From Balanoglossus misakiensis (lineage: Eukaryota; Hemichordata): a DNA stretch of 64,000 nucleotides. The notes beneath the pieces are model-generated. The model did no database searches and was not told the origin of the DNA. It saw only the letters and a list, made by a program, of their open reading frames with translations. The stretch lies in assembly GCA_040954595.2 (NCBI GenBank), contig CM082576.2:17918001-17982000 (forward strand), in the 5' to 3' direction. Positions 46,758-57,540 of the stretch are shown here, in pieces (positions within the stretch are counted from its first letter, which is position 1; every line of letters starts with the position of its first letter). The position numbers and the translations under genes are program-made.

Positions 46758-47538
46758 CTATTACAAGGAAACGCATACGTGTGTATAAGGTTAAACACGA
46801 CCATCAAGTACAGAAAACATCTCACTTTTAACTGCTAATGTGTGATGAAATTTAACCCATCTGGCAAACAGGCACGCGTCATACACGTGAGTGTCCTACA
46901 TGAGGAATGAATGGGGAACAATATAGTAACATTGTGACGATGTGCTGATTTAAATAACAAAGGCGTGTTAATTGGAATCCGTGCGTAACAGTGCCGTGTA
47001 TACTGGCCCAGCGACACTACGAGTAGTGCGCGGATGTTCACCCACGATCGTTTTGAGGCAAATTTTTTTTTTTTTTTTTTGAATGTTGACATTGATCTAG
47101 CATTTAATAAGAATATACAAACACATTGGGTTATTAAACCTTTCATTAACGATGAGTCGGAGATTTTGTAAACCTGAATCGAACATATTTCGATGCCAGA
47201 GTGTGTTGAACAGAGCGACACTATGTGCTTTACCTGTGTACTGTATGTACGACCCCGGCCGGCATATCAATCGACAACATACAGTGAAATATCCACCTTT
47301 CATACAGGAGCTGTTTTTTAACATGTTTATACCAATTTAATTTACACCCGTAAATTTAATTTAAAATTTCTAACATATTTTAGTTTATGATTTCAATTCA
47401 TTGGCGTATTTTGGTGGAGAAATCCACGTCAATGTCAATTCGGACATGACGCAGACGACAGTTCCATACACAGGGCGCGAATTACACTGTGCGCGATCGA
47501 GTGACTACGATAACATTTATTTTACATGAAAAACTTAC

Positions 47539-47637
47539 CTGGCTATGTTCGGTTTCTTCCCTCGCATTCCCACGCTCAAGACTTAAAATTTCCTGCCACT
47601 GACTGGCCGAAAACTCGGGAGAACTGTCCCAGCTCAT
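47539..47637 (-). CDS. Exon 1 of the element-borne gene, right arm
   Basis: Mirror of 44948-45046: ATG at 47637, 33 codons, donor CAG/GTAAGT. Both gene starts face inward, so a transcript from either would run through the centre into the antisense of the other unless it terminated in the 75-bp spacer. Confidence 0.65.
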
Positions 47638-48024
47638 TGTAGTCAACAGAATACAATGTCGTGAAATAGTGTACCGAAAGAATAAATGGTATCAATCGGT
47701 AGATGGCGCACTTCGATAATCATGGTATGGTATACAAATGAAGAGATCGGACCAGCCGGAAATACCTGCCTCCGCCTCCTCCCAACATTTAGGGTTCCTT
47801 ACCTTAGGGGGTGATACACCTCCGCCTCTCATCGCCTCCTCTGCCTCCTCCCAACATTTAGGGTTGTCTACCTCATGGGTGATAGGCCTCCTTCGCCTCT
47901 CATCACCTCCACTGCCTCCTCTGCCTCCTCCCAACATCATGCTTTGCAGAAAGTCCACCAATCAAAGCACGTTCCATATATACTTAGCCATATCTCAATT
48001 TTCCACCAACTTAGGGGACCATGT

Positions 48025-48260
48025 CTGCCTCCTCCTCCTCCTCAGCTCCTCCTCCTCCTCTTCCTCCTCAGCTCCTCCTCAGCTCCTCCTCCTCTTCCTC
48101 CTCCTCCTCCTCCTCCTCCGCCTCCTCCTCCTCCGCCTCCTCCTCAGCTCCTCCTCCTCAGCTCCTCCTCAGCTCCTCCTCAGCTCCTCCTCAGCTCCTC
48201 CGCCTCCTCCTCAGCTCCTCCTCCTCAGCTCCTCCTCAGCTCCTCCTCAGCTCCTCCTCC
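48025..48260. repeat. GGAGCTGAGGA-type subterminal tandem repeat, right arm
   Basis: Complement of the left-arm tract but slightly longer, explaining most of the 23-bp arm difference. Confidence 0.9.
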
Positions 48261-49197
48261 CCAAATCCGAGTGCTACGGCTCCAACCTATACTACTAACA
48301 GTCATGGAGCAACACGTAACATTGCCTGGGGTGTTCAATTCTGTAAATGCCATTAGATAGTTGCATGTACCCGAGTCTAGTGAAACATCGTTTTTGGCGA
48401 TGTGGATTTCATTATTGCGTGACTGTGGGTCTCGATTCGTTCCTGTCAGACAGCCCAACAAGGACATACGCTTGACGTGCCTTAAAGGTATACGGTAACC
48501 TATGCAAATTTAGCTACTGTTACCATGGCAAATTGAGATACAGCCAATCACAGATATTCAGGAGGTGGCACACGCGACAATAAGAGCGCCACCATTTGTT
48601 CTTTAGAACACTAGGATACGCAAGTTTAGCCATTTATGGACATATGCAAATTGGAGGGGATCGTGTATTAAGTTGTAGACTTTGTCCGACATCGTCCGGT
48701 CATCACGGCTGAAATACTCCCTTTGCGCATTGCTTATAGATATTTTAGGTCGACCCCGGTGTAGTCTACTCCAATAGAAATGAAGAAAGTAAATATAAGA
48801 TTACCGCCCGAAGTCTCAAACGTGAAAGCCATTTCAGTGGCACTACAGTGGATAAACATTTAATCCGTGTATACTTCATGAAACTGAATCAGATAACTTT
48901 TATTCATACAAAATAAATGAAACATATGAAGAGAGGCCTATCTTGATTAAACACATAAATCTGATATTTTATCATATTAGGTAACTCAATATTTTACACT
49001 TGACGTATTTTACCAATAACACAATGTTTCAGCGAACCCGTCAGGAGCAACTTTAGCAGAATACATTTCCTTGATTTACGTTACATGGTCTTAATTCGAG
49101 AGACATTTCTCAATAAAATCAAAAGTCACAGTTCATATTTTTAATAGAAACGGTCCAATTTGTCGAGTGCGCACTGACAAGACATGCATCGTGCATA

Positions 49198-49337
49198 GAC
49201 CACTACGCGGATAGGGTATCTGCAATGCATGATGGTATAATTTGCGTTCAACATAGCTTCTAGTGCATGGCTAACGCACGCGCTCAGAACGCAAACTGTC
49301 CCACAACACCCTGCGTTATGCTATCCGCGAAGTGGTC
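49198..49337. mobile_element. 140-bp MITE inside the second duplicate
   Basis: Equivalent of 43569-43708, same length and ends. Confidence 0.85.
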
Positions 49338-50030
49338 CATGGCAGTGACAACAATTCCTATAGAGCAGTTAAGAAATAAACCGGCCGGCCGTAAATTCAT
49401 TGGCTGTATTTTTTGTATTTATTTGATTTGAAAGGTCGCGTTTTCCCTGTTGCATGCTATTAGTGCAGGGCCAGTTTCAGCAGTGCTCTATTGAGTACTT
49501 TCGTATCGAAGGATTGAGCTCTCGTCCAATCAGAATGGCGGATGGTAGCATGATCTGACATATTGCGTATTGCAATAGGCCTTCCCCAGATAGGTCAGAA
49601 CGGAGAGGTCATTCCCCTCAGCTTCTTTGTCTTTTCTATTATTTTTTGACAAATGCGGATTGACGTTCCGTTTCTACATGGCCAGGACTGATATTTATTT
49701 ACGTTTCATAGCGTAAGCGCTTGCTATTCGTTTCGCAATTGGTTTCGTAGTACAAACAAATTGAAGAAGACGAAATATATTATCTATGTCCCTAATGAGA
49801 TAATCGGTTACATAATCGCACTTCCAAAGAACGCCGTGACAGAATTCATCAGTTGGCGAGGCGCATTCTCCACCCGCACACAAACGTTGCACTGCATACT
49901 TTGACTAATTAGTATGCGAAAGCAAGATTCTGATTGAGTAGTAACTAATTTGCATAATTGACGAGCAGGTGCTGCCTCGTTCTCGTACCACTGACCGTTG
50001 CATTTGAAAAATCATTGCAGCTTTGACGTT

Positions 50031-50069
50031 CATCAAGCATGGAGGTCCCGGTCGCCTCCATGCTTGATG
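50031..50069. repeat. 15-bp perfect stem, 9-base loop
   Basis: CATCAAGCATGGAGG at 50031-50045 pairs with CCTCCATGCTTGATG at 50055-50069. The start codon of the candidate exon lies in the left arm. Confidence 0.8.
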
Positions 50070-50083
50070 ATGTCGTTTCTCTG
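50039..50083 (+). CDS. Candidate first exon with start codon (exon 0)
   Basis: ATG at 50039 gives MEVPVASMLDDVVSL and ends in phase 0 at a strong donor, CTG/GTAAGC. The following GTAAGCATG is shared with the donors of the repeated exons at 51013, 54737 and 63043, which argues they belong to one transcription unit or one duplicated family. Most of this exon is one arm and loop of a 15-bp hairpin (50031-50069). Joined in phase 0 to the exon at 50939 it would read 20 more codons and stop, so a protein is doubtful; a noncoding transcript is at least as likely. Confidence 0.35.
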
Positions 50084-50322
50084 GTAAGCATGGCATTTAC
50101 TGTAATTTTACAAATACATGTACACTCCTTCTTGCAAAAACTGGTAGTGGTAGGGCGACAGTGTCTTCCCAACATCGAAATTCTGACTTTGGGAAGCGTT
50201 ACAGCGCCGAACAGTAAACTCACAGTCGCATGGAATTTGTGCGTTGTTTTACACCGTGCGAGTAAATTGTACGTCGTTCGTGGCCTCGAGTCAGCTTTGT
50301 CATTGTGGGGCAGGTGGTACCG

Positions 50323-50742
50323 TTACACCACAGGGGGCTCTCCCTCCGCAATTTTATTGTGTGTTTGTTTGTTGTTGTTGTTGATTGGCATAATAAACAA
50401 ATACATATTTCTTTGTCAATAAATATTGTTTGTTGACATGTAAGGGTTAGGTTATTAGGGTATATTTGACAGGTGGTATATTCAACGGTTAGGATTAGTG
50501 TTGGCATTTTTGCGATCCACGGCCAGCATCACCCTCTCTTTGTGGCTTAGTGATGCCCCGGGCCGTGGATCGAAAAAAGTGCCAACACTAATGCTAACCG
50601 TTGAATATTCCCTAACACTTACATGTCAACAAACCATATTTATTAATAAAGAAATATGTATTTGTTTATAATGCCAATCATCAACAACAACAACAAACAA
50701 ACAAACAATAAAATCGCGGAGGGAGAGCCCCCTGTGGTAACA
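50323..50742. mobile_element. ~420-bp foldback element
   Basis: CACCACAGGGGGCTCTCCCT at the left pairs with AGGGAGAGCCCCCTGTGGT at the right. Long arms follow (TTGTTGTTGTTGATTGGC, AATACATATTTCTTT, AACGGTTAGGATTAGTGTTG and their inverted partners). The loop is near 50530-50555 (CACCCTCTCTTTGTGGCTTAG). It lies between exon 0 and the next candidate exon. No protein is encoded. Confidence 0.88.
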
Positions 50743-50938
50743 CACTACAGTATAACTAATAAGGCAAAGCGATAGCGAATAAACTGACCAGAATTAGTTT
50801 TGTTGTTGGGAGATTTTTGGCACCATCGAGACTGTTATAAGCTACCAGTGTCAGCTATGGAATAGCTGTTAACACGCAGCCCTGCCACGCAGAGCTACTA
50901 TGACTGGTAACTAACTTCTATGTCTATTTGATTCACAG

Positions 50939-51013
50939 ATGCTGCCTGAAACTGTCTGCGTTTCAACTCGGGATTCTCTTCCTCGTCCGAGGCGAGTTTA
51001 AGACCGCTCAATG
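50939..51013 (+). other. Exon-like block 1A of the repeated exon set
   Basis: 75 bases between acceptor TTTGATTCACAG and donor ATG/GTAAGCATG. One frame is fully open (CCLKLSAFQLGILFLVRGEF, KTAQ); the frame matching exon 0 meets TAA. Compared with copy 1B (54663), changes fall at all codon positions and most would alter residues, so coding constraint is not evident. Confidence 0.45.
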
Positions 51014-51580
51014 GTAAGCATGACTTGCTATATATTTGCTTTTATCACGCGTTGCAAACAGTACAATAGGAAGCAATGTATGTCTACGAACTAATTTACA
51101 CATTCCAGCTTTCAATACTTGTTTTTCCCCTTCGAATTCTGGCCTTGATTGCCTGTGATATGGTAGTGATGACATGAATTAAATGGACAACTCACAAGTT
51201 CAAATCTTCACATGGAGCATAAAATAAATTTGGATGCATTTCCTTAACCATATAGCTAAAATTACTCCCATACCAATACACAGTAGCTTTGGCTGAACAT
51301 GCGCTAGTCCAACACCATGCTTAATCAAACTGGCTAAGAGATCTATTATCATATTAGACGCATGAAGGACAGTAATGTTGTTTTAAAGTGACATAAAACA
51401 ATAATTTAGGCCAGAAAGAAAAATTTAAATCATGACACAAACAGGCTGGATATTTTTTCTGACCCTATATTATAACATGTTTTGCATATTTTCACTATTT
51501 AGTATTGCCCACATAATTCTAAAGCAAGGTTGATTGGTTACTTATTAATATGCATATATTTGATTCAGTCTTAAACACAG

Positions 51581-51641
51581 CATTTCAACGTATGCCGGAG
51601 GAGAGCGAGAATACCTAGGCCTGATCCAAGACCGCTTTCCG
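51581..51641 (+). other. Exon-like block 2A
   Basis: 61 bases from acceptor TTAAACACAG to donor CCG/GTAAGCACAAC. It shares ATTTCAAC near its start and AAGACCGCT near its end with block 1A, so the two block types look like ancient duplicates of each other. Confidence 0.45.
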
Positions 51642-53040
51642 GTAAGCACAACTTGCTGTATACATGCTCCATAGCTTGTTTGTAAAGGCTACCTTTTCCC
51701 ATCAAATAGTGAAATCGCCCTTTCAAAATTATGGTGGTGGCAAGCCACAACTGGTTATCATGAAGAGTTGGACACCACTAATAATCATTTTAATATTTTC
51801 CAATTGGTATCCTTTATGTACCACTATCCTCAACAATTTCAGTCAACAAGATTTATATTTCGCTGTATAGCAAGGCCGAACAAATATGACTGATTGATAG
51901 GGATTTATCTGAAAATATGACAAAATCAACAAATACAGAATAATAAGTCACCAAACATGTATCATGTTTTATTCGAGGGAACCTGAGCAGGGTCCCATAA
52001 ACCTGCCAACCCATGCTAGCCATGACTTTACAAATGTTTCCGTCATACTATGCAGAAAATTCTGGCTGCTTTAAATAGGTTTTCACTTTGCGCTAGGGGG
52101 TCAAATCTCATTGCATTCTGGGCGAAAAGTTCACAACCAACTGTAGTAAGAGATAGAAGAAATGATATGTTTACTGTATTTCATGACTTCCTTTGGTCAA
52201 ACATGTCTGTCTCTGTAGTTAGCATATTAAACCCATTAAACTATTTTTCACATTTTGTTATTTTTTCTGTTAAAAAGTTCCAGAATGACCCATCATCACT
52301 TTAGCATATGAACTCCCATTTCTTTAACATGGCAAAAATCGGCCATCTTGAAATTGTCGACCGTATGAGATTTTCATCACTCACTTAGGGTAGCTTAAAA
52401 CGTATTTCAGGGGAGAATTGTATAGGCATGACTTGGTCTGTAAATTTGATGAAATACCTACCTGCAAATTGTTCACAAGCAGCTGACTGTACTGAAAGAC
52501 TGGAAGTGTTGTGTACTTATTTTACATATTCAATATTTGTAATTAGACCCTGTCATGTATATCTTGGGGATGTCTCTGCTGGTACAATGTCCCTTTATCA
52601 TGTAATATGGAAGTAATTGTAAGTGTGTGTGGCATTTGTAAATGATTTACAATTTATAAATTATTTCTAAGTTTCTTCATTCTCAAATTGCTTGCCCAAC
52701 TGCATTAAACTTTAAATTTTGGTATGATTTTGAGTAGGCTTTCTGTTTCAAAATTATTTTCTACACTTTTTGAAATTTTTTGGTAAAATGATTTTCCATG
52801 GAAAATCTGATTTCCCTGTAATTCGGTTGACAGGATTTTCACCAGATCTCTAAATAATGAAGTACATGTATCAGAATTGCATCGCCCCCCCCCCCCCCAA
52901 AAAAAAAAAAAAAAATTCTAGTCATCCTTGGCATGTAATATTAGCCATTGATCTGGGAAAGTTACAAAAATGTGTTGTCCAAGCACGTTGAAGGTACAAG
53001 TGGTTTTTACACTAGCTATGAAGGCATTTTATTAAAAATA
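51642..53040. other. Intron-like sequence with a dispersed repeat
   Basis: 52062-52410 matches the repeat at 27190-27560. A C/A homopolymer run lies at 52885-52915. The whole stretch is duplicated at about 57541-58708. No gene seen. Confidence 0.5.
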
Positions 53041-53570
53041 TTAGGTCCCGTTTTGTATATGTATTTATACCATGGGACCTTACAGGATCAGTTGCACCTG
53101 TATGTATGGATGTCTGTATGGATGTTTGTCTGTATGTCCATCAACATCAAACATTTGGAAACTACTGGCGTGTGACCTTGATATTTAGTGTGGAGATGCA
53201 GGCAAGGCAGTAGGTGGGAGTTTGTCTAAATGAAGTTGTCATTGCCAAAATATGCAAATGAGCTGGGAAAGTGTCAAATTTGTCAAAACTCAGGAACTCA
53301 AAAACTACTGGGTAAATTGCTTTAAAAATTGAAAATTGATATGCATGTAACTTATGGTAACCTCACACAGCCCTTTATGTTGTCAGCTTATGTGAATTTC
53401 CAATGTTTATGCATTTTTTGTCTCCACATTATCGGTAAAAAATCTACTTTTCTGGAATTGATCAGCTGACTTGTTTGAAATTTAGTATGAAGCTTCGCAG
53501 GTGATCTGAGTTACCATAGTTTTGATTAAAGTGTTGCAAAATTTGTGTATTTTAATTGTGTAGCAATTTT
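53041..53570 (+). repeat. GGTCCCA-hairpin repeat, copy A1
   Basis: It begins TTAGGTCCCG with its inverted partner CATGGGACCTTA 45 bases on, followed by a GTATGTATGGATG tract, CAAACATTTGGAAAC, GATATTTAGTGTGGAGATGC and AATATGCAAATGAGCTGG. Roughly 530 bp per copy; no coding content. Confidence 0.8.
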
Positions 53571-54600
53571 TAGGTCCCATGGCATTTGGTTTGTGTATAT
53601 ATATATATGTACGATTGGGACCTTATGGAATGACTTGCATCTGTATGTATGGATGAACGGATGAAAACTGCTGCGCATATCACTTCCATATTTAGTGTGT
53701 AGATGAAGGCGGGGCTGTAGATGGGATTTTGTTCAAATGAGGTTGCCATTGCCAAAAGTATTACCTGTGAAAATGTGAAATTGGTCAAAAGTCAGAAACT
53801 CAACAACCACTGGTCAGATTGATCTGAAAACTTGTATGTCAATGAACCCCACACAGTCCTGTATGTTTTGAGCTAATATTATGAATTTTCTAATGTTTAT
53901 TAATTTTTTTTCCACATTATTGGTAAAAAAATCTTCACTTCTGAAAGCGATAGTCTGACTCCTTCGAAATTAAGTATGAAGCTTCCTATAGGTGGTCCAA
54001 GTTTCCATAGTTTTTGTTCAGATTGTTGTAAAATAGGTATATTTATAATTTTGAGCAATTATGCCAATTTTGGTCAGAATGCTTTGCAATTTGGTAGGCA
54101 GATTCCCAGGGGTAACCCAAGTAAGATGTCTTAAAAATGGTTAAAACTTCATATTTGTCTTATTTGGAGATATTTTATGCAATCTTTGTCAAAAACTTTT
54201 TTCTCTGAAAACGTTCAAACCGTTGTCTGATTGCTTTGAACTTTGGCAGGAATGTTCCTTGTAGTGATTGAAGTAAGATGGTGTACAATTATAGTGATTT
54301 TTGCATATTTGTGTTTTTGCCACTTTTGAACAAATGTGTTTTTCTTTGAAACTGCTTTTTTGATGGCTTTGAAATATGGTAGGAAAATTCCTAGGGGTAA
54401 CCCAAATTTTTTTTCTGATTGCTTTAGAAGTTGGTTTACAATTTCATAGCACATGTACCTGTATGTGCGACTTTTATTAAAGTCTGGTTTTTAATATTTA
54501 GGTAGTTTTGTTGTGGATAGCAAATCTTCTCTTGAACCAATTGCACAGTTTCTTTGAAAGTTACTGTTAACAAGGTGAGTTGGTACACCCAACTTAGACT
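53571..54600 (+). repeat. GGTCCCA-hairpin repeat, copy A2 with long tail
   Basis: It starts TAGGTCCCATGGCATTTGG and GATTGGGACCTTATGG. The tail has recurring lines about GCTTTGAA-TTTGGTAGG and AGTAAGATG, which are degenerate internal repeats. Partner of 59216 onward. Confidence 0.75.
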
Positions 54601-54662
54601 TTTACATCCAACTTAGAGCTACTATGACTGGTTACTAACTTCTAGGTCTATTTGATTCTCAG

Positions 54663-54737
54663 ATGCTGCCTGAGATTGCCTGCATTTCAACTCAGGATTC
54701 TCTTCCTCGTCTGGGGCGAGTTTAAGACCGCTCAATG
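54663..54737 (+). other. Exon-like block 1B
   Basis: 75 bases, acceptor TTTGATTCTCAG, donor ATG/GTAAGCATG. Same length as 1A; about eight substitutions. Confidence 0.45.
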
Positions 54738-55375
54738 GTAAGCATGACTTGCTATATATTTGCTTTTATCGGGCGTTGCAACCGAAGCAATAGGAAGCAA
54801 TTTGTATGTCTACGAACTAATTTACACATTCCAGTTATCAATACTTTTTTTCCCTTCGAATTCTGGCCTCGATTGCCTGTGATATGATCGTGATGACATG
54901 AATTAAATGGTCAAGTTCAAATCTTCATGTGAAGCATAAATTAAATTTGGATGCATTTCCTTAACCATATAGCTAAAAATTACTCCCATATCAATACACA
55001 GGGAGATACTGTAACTTTGGCTGAAAGTGTGCTAGTCCAACACCATGCTTAATCAAACAGGCTAAGAGATCTATTATTATGTATAGACACATGAAGGAAA
55101 GTAATGTTGTTTAGAGTGAAATAAAACAATACCTTAGGCCGCAAAGAAAAATATAAATCATGACACAAACAGGCTGGATTTTTATTTCAAAATTGTGTGC
55201 ATAAGATCACATTGGCTGATGCTAACCAAAGTTAGAGAAGCGCAGTTCTGAATTTGGAAATCTGATCAGTACCAGAAACTTGCTCAAAGCTACCAAATGC
55301 ACAAAAAGTTTTGAGAATCTTTATGAAGATAAAAAATAGCGTCAAGGACACTGTGGTCCCATTTGAGGACATAGC

Positions 55376-56460
55376 ACATAGCAACATAGCAATAAGCATA
55401 TCTGCCCTGGATGCAAAGATATGGAAAAGTATGTCAAAGGTCACCTGAGGGCATGCAAAATTTGGGCAAGAAATTTTGACCCTATACTGGTCCATGTTCA
55501 ACAAAAACCAAACCTATAGCCCTATTGGTTAGCCTGGAATTAGGTATGCACATAATTAATGAGATATGCAGGTGTCACAGGTGAACCCCAATTTTGGCTT
55601 TTCAATTTTAGTCCCAACCCTCCAAATGCGAAGTCTGTACCTGCTCTGGATGCCAAGATATGATAAAGTAGGTCAAAGGTCACCTGAGGTCATGCAAAAT
55701 TTGGGCAAGAAATTTTGACCTTATACTGGTCCATGTTCAACAAAAACCAAACCTAAAGCCTTATTGGTTAGCCTGGAATTAGGTATGCACATAATTAATG
55801 AGATATGCAGGTGTCACAGGTGACCCCCAATTTTGGCTTTTCAATTTTAGTCCCAACCCTCCAAACGCCAAGTCTGTACCTGCTCTGGATGCCAAGATAT
55901 GGAAAAGTAGGTCAAAGGTCACCTGAGGTCATGCAAAATTTGGGCAAGAAATTTTGACCCTATACTGGTCCATGTTCAACAAAAACCAAACCTATAGCCC
56001 TATTGGTTAGCCCGGAATGAGGTATGCACATAATTAATGAGATATGCAGGTGTCACAGGTGACCCATATTTTGGCTTTTCAATTTTAGTCCCAACCCTCC
56101 AAACGCCAAGTCTGTACCTGCTCTGGATGCCGAGATATAGGAAAGTAGGTCAAAGGTCACCTGAGGTCACCCAAAATTTTGGCAAGAAATTTTGACCCTA
56201 TACTGGTCCATGTCCCACAAGAACGAAACCTCTAGCCCTATTAGTTAGCCCGGAATTAGGTATGCACATAATTAATGTGTTAAGCAGGTGTCACAGGTGA
56301 GCCCAAAAATTTGCCTTTTATTTTGGCCCCATTGTGCTCACTGACCAATAGACAGTCACTGTACAGGACTATTGCACAGACCAGAATTCCACAATAAGAC
56401 GTGGACATAGCTTAACCACAGAGGTATAAGTAAAGGTATAAATTTAATAAAAAGACTAAA
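55376..56460 (+). repeat. AGGTCA-rich ~239-bp tandem array, four units
   Basis: TGCTCTGGATGCC (first unit TGCCCTGGATGC) recurs about every 238-239 bp near 55398, 55641, 55880 and 56118. Exact AGGTCAAAGGTCA occurs at 55670-55682, 55909-55921 and 56147-56159. Flanking GACATAGCACATAGCAACAT and CAGTCACTGTACAGGACTAT match copy 3 at 6938 and 7675, but neither terminal hairpin is present, so it is an internal fragment. Confidence 0.9.
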
Positions 56461-56499
56461 AAATTCATAAAAAAAAAACATCCATGATATCAACTTAAC

Positions 56500-56870
56500 A
56501 CTTACAGGTCGGTGTGAGGTTGACATAAGGTACATGCATACCAATTTTCAAAGCAATCTGACCAGTAATTGTTGACTTACAGAGTTTTGATAAATTTCAC
56601 ATTTTACAAGCTAATTTGCATATTTTTGGGCCTGGCAACTTCGTTTGGACAAACTCCCATCTACAGCCCTGCCTGCACCTACACACCAAATATTGAGGTG
56701 ATACGCGCAGCGGTTTTCAAGTTTTTGATGTGGACGGACATACAGACATACATCCATACATACATCCATCCATCCATCCATCCATCCATCCATACATACA
56801 TACAGACGCAACCCATCCCATAAGGTCCCATGGTATATAGGCCTATACCAATGGGACCTAAAAATCACCA
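56500..56870 (-). repeat. GGTCCCA-hairpin repeat, reverse copy
   Basis: The hairpin TAAGGTCCCATGGTATA / TATACCAATGGGACCTAA (56821-56861) is its start on the minus strand. A CATC microsatellite (56755-56800) and GCATATTTTTGGGCCTGGCA follow in the expected reverse order. Confidence 0.8.
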
Positions 56871-57479
56871 AGCGACTATTGGGCTTGTCTGTGTTCAATA
56901 TGTCTTCCCTGGCAACAACATCTACTTCCGCCACCACGCCATGAGATATACTGACAGCTACGTTTGAAACATTTTAGTATACTGATATTTAAAGTTTTAA
57001 TTTTAAGGCTTACTTTTCTATACTTAAATAAATGTTTTATAATTGCCAACAATGTACATTGTTATGCTAATCAGTTGTATGAAAAGTGAGATGGATCAAA
57101 TGCAAGTTTCATTTTCACAACAAACAAAGAAATCATTGTACAGTGTTACGTAGATGTCAAAGTGCGTGTACACCTTCTGTCATTTACAGAATCTGATATC
57201 ATGTCAGTTTCAGTTGTAACCTAATTGCAATGTTTGGGGTATATACCCATGTGGACCACTTTACTGCAGTACTGATGTAAATGGAGTTTTAAGATCGCTG
57301 TTACAGATTTCTTTGATACGTTTTCCACTGTTGTACATTATCGCAGCACAGTCTGACCGTACATTATACCATGTTTTGCACATTTTCACTAATTAGTATG
57401 GCCCACATAATTCTTAAACAAAGTTGATTGGTTACTAATTAATATTTGCATATATTTGATTCACAGTCTTAAACACAGC

Positions 57480-57540
57480 ATTTCAACGTATGCCGGAGGA
57501 GGAAGAGAATACCTAGGCCTGATCCAATACCGCTTTCCGG
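57480..57540 (+). other. Exon-like block 2B
   Basis: 61 bases, acceptor TTAAACACAG, donor CCG/GTAAGCACAAC. Only three or four differences from 2A, clustered at GGAGGAGAGCG against GGAGGAGGAAG. Confidence 0.45.

Larger units (their letters stand above)
44311..48296. mobile_element. 3,986-bp palindromic transposon, candidate Polinton/Maverick derivative
   Basis: Arms 44311-46254 and 46330-48296 are near-identical inverted repeats around a 75-bp spacer. The ends are AGTAGTATAGG...CCTATACTACT. AACAGT at 44305-44310 and 48297-48302 is a 6-bp target duplication, and the paralogous empty site GAGCAACAGTCATGG survives at 42661. A 6-bp duplication, 5'-AG/CT-3' ends and very long inverted repeats are together the textbook description of Polinton/Maverick ends. 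No polymerase B, integrase, ATPase or protease is present, so this is at most a deletion derivative; other 6-bp-TSD families (IS3EU, Dada) are alternatives. The arms differ in length by about 23 bp, mostly in the GGAGCTGAG tract. The element carries two mirror copies of a four-exon gene 5' end. Confidence 0.85.
44256..49883. repeat. 1.64-kb tandem duplicate, second copy, split by the palindrome
   Basis: Bases 44256-44310 and 48297-49883 together reproduce the first copy (about 1,636 against 1,641 bp). The split occurs after AACAGT, and AACAGT is repeated at the other side of the insertion. Confidence 0.92.
50891..54611 (+). repeat. Large tandem duplicate A (two exon blocks plus two GGTCCCA repeats)
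   Basis: The sequence from GAGCTACTATGACTGGTAAC through block 1A, block 2A, the 52-kb repeat and two GGTCCCA repeats recurs in the same order from 54612. Identity is high around the exon blocks and drops elsewhere. Confidence 0.85.

Noticed and set aside
44311-48296. Palindrome as an assembly or library artefact
   Set aside because: An exact 6-bp duplication, a matching empty site in the neighbouring duplicate, and arm length differences are not expected from a chimeric read.
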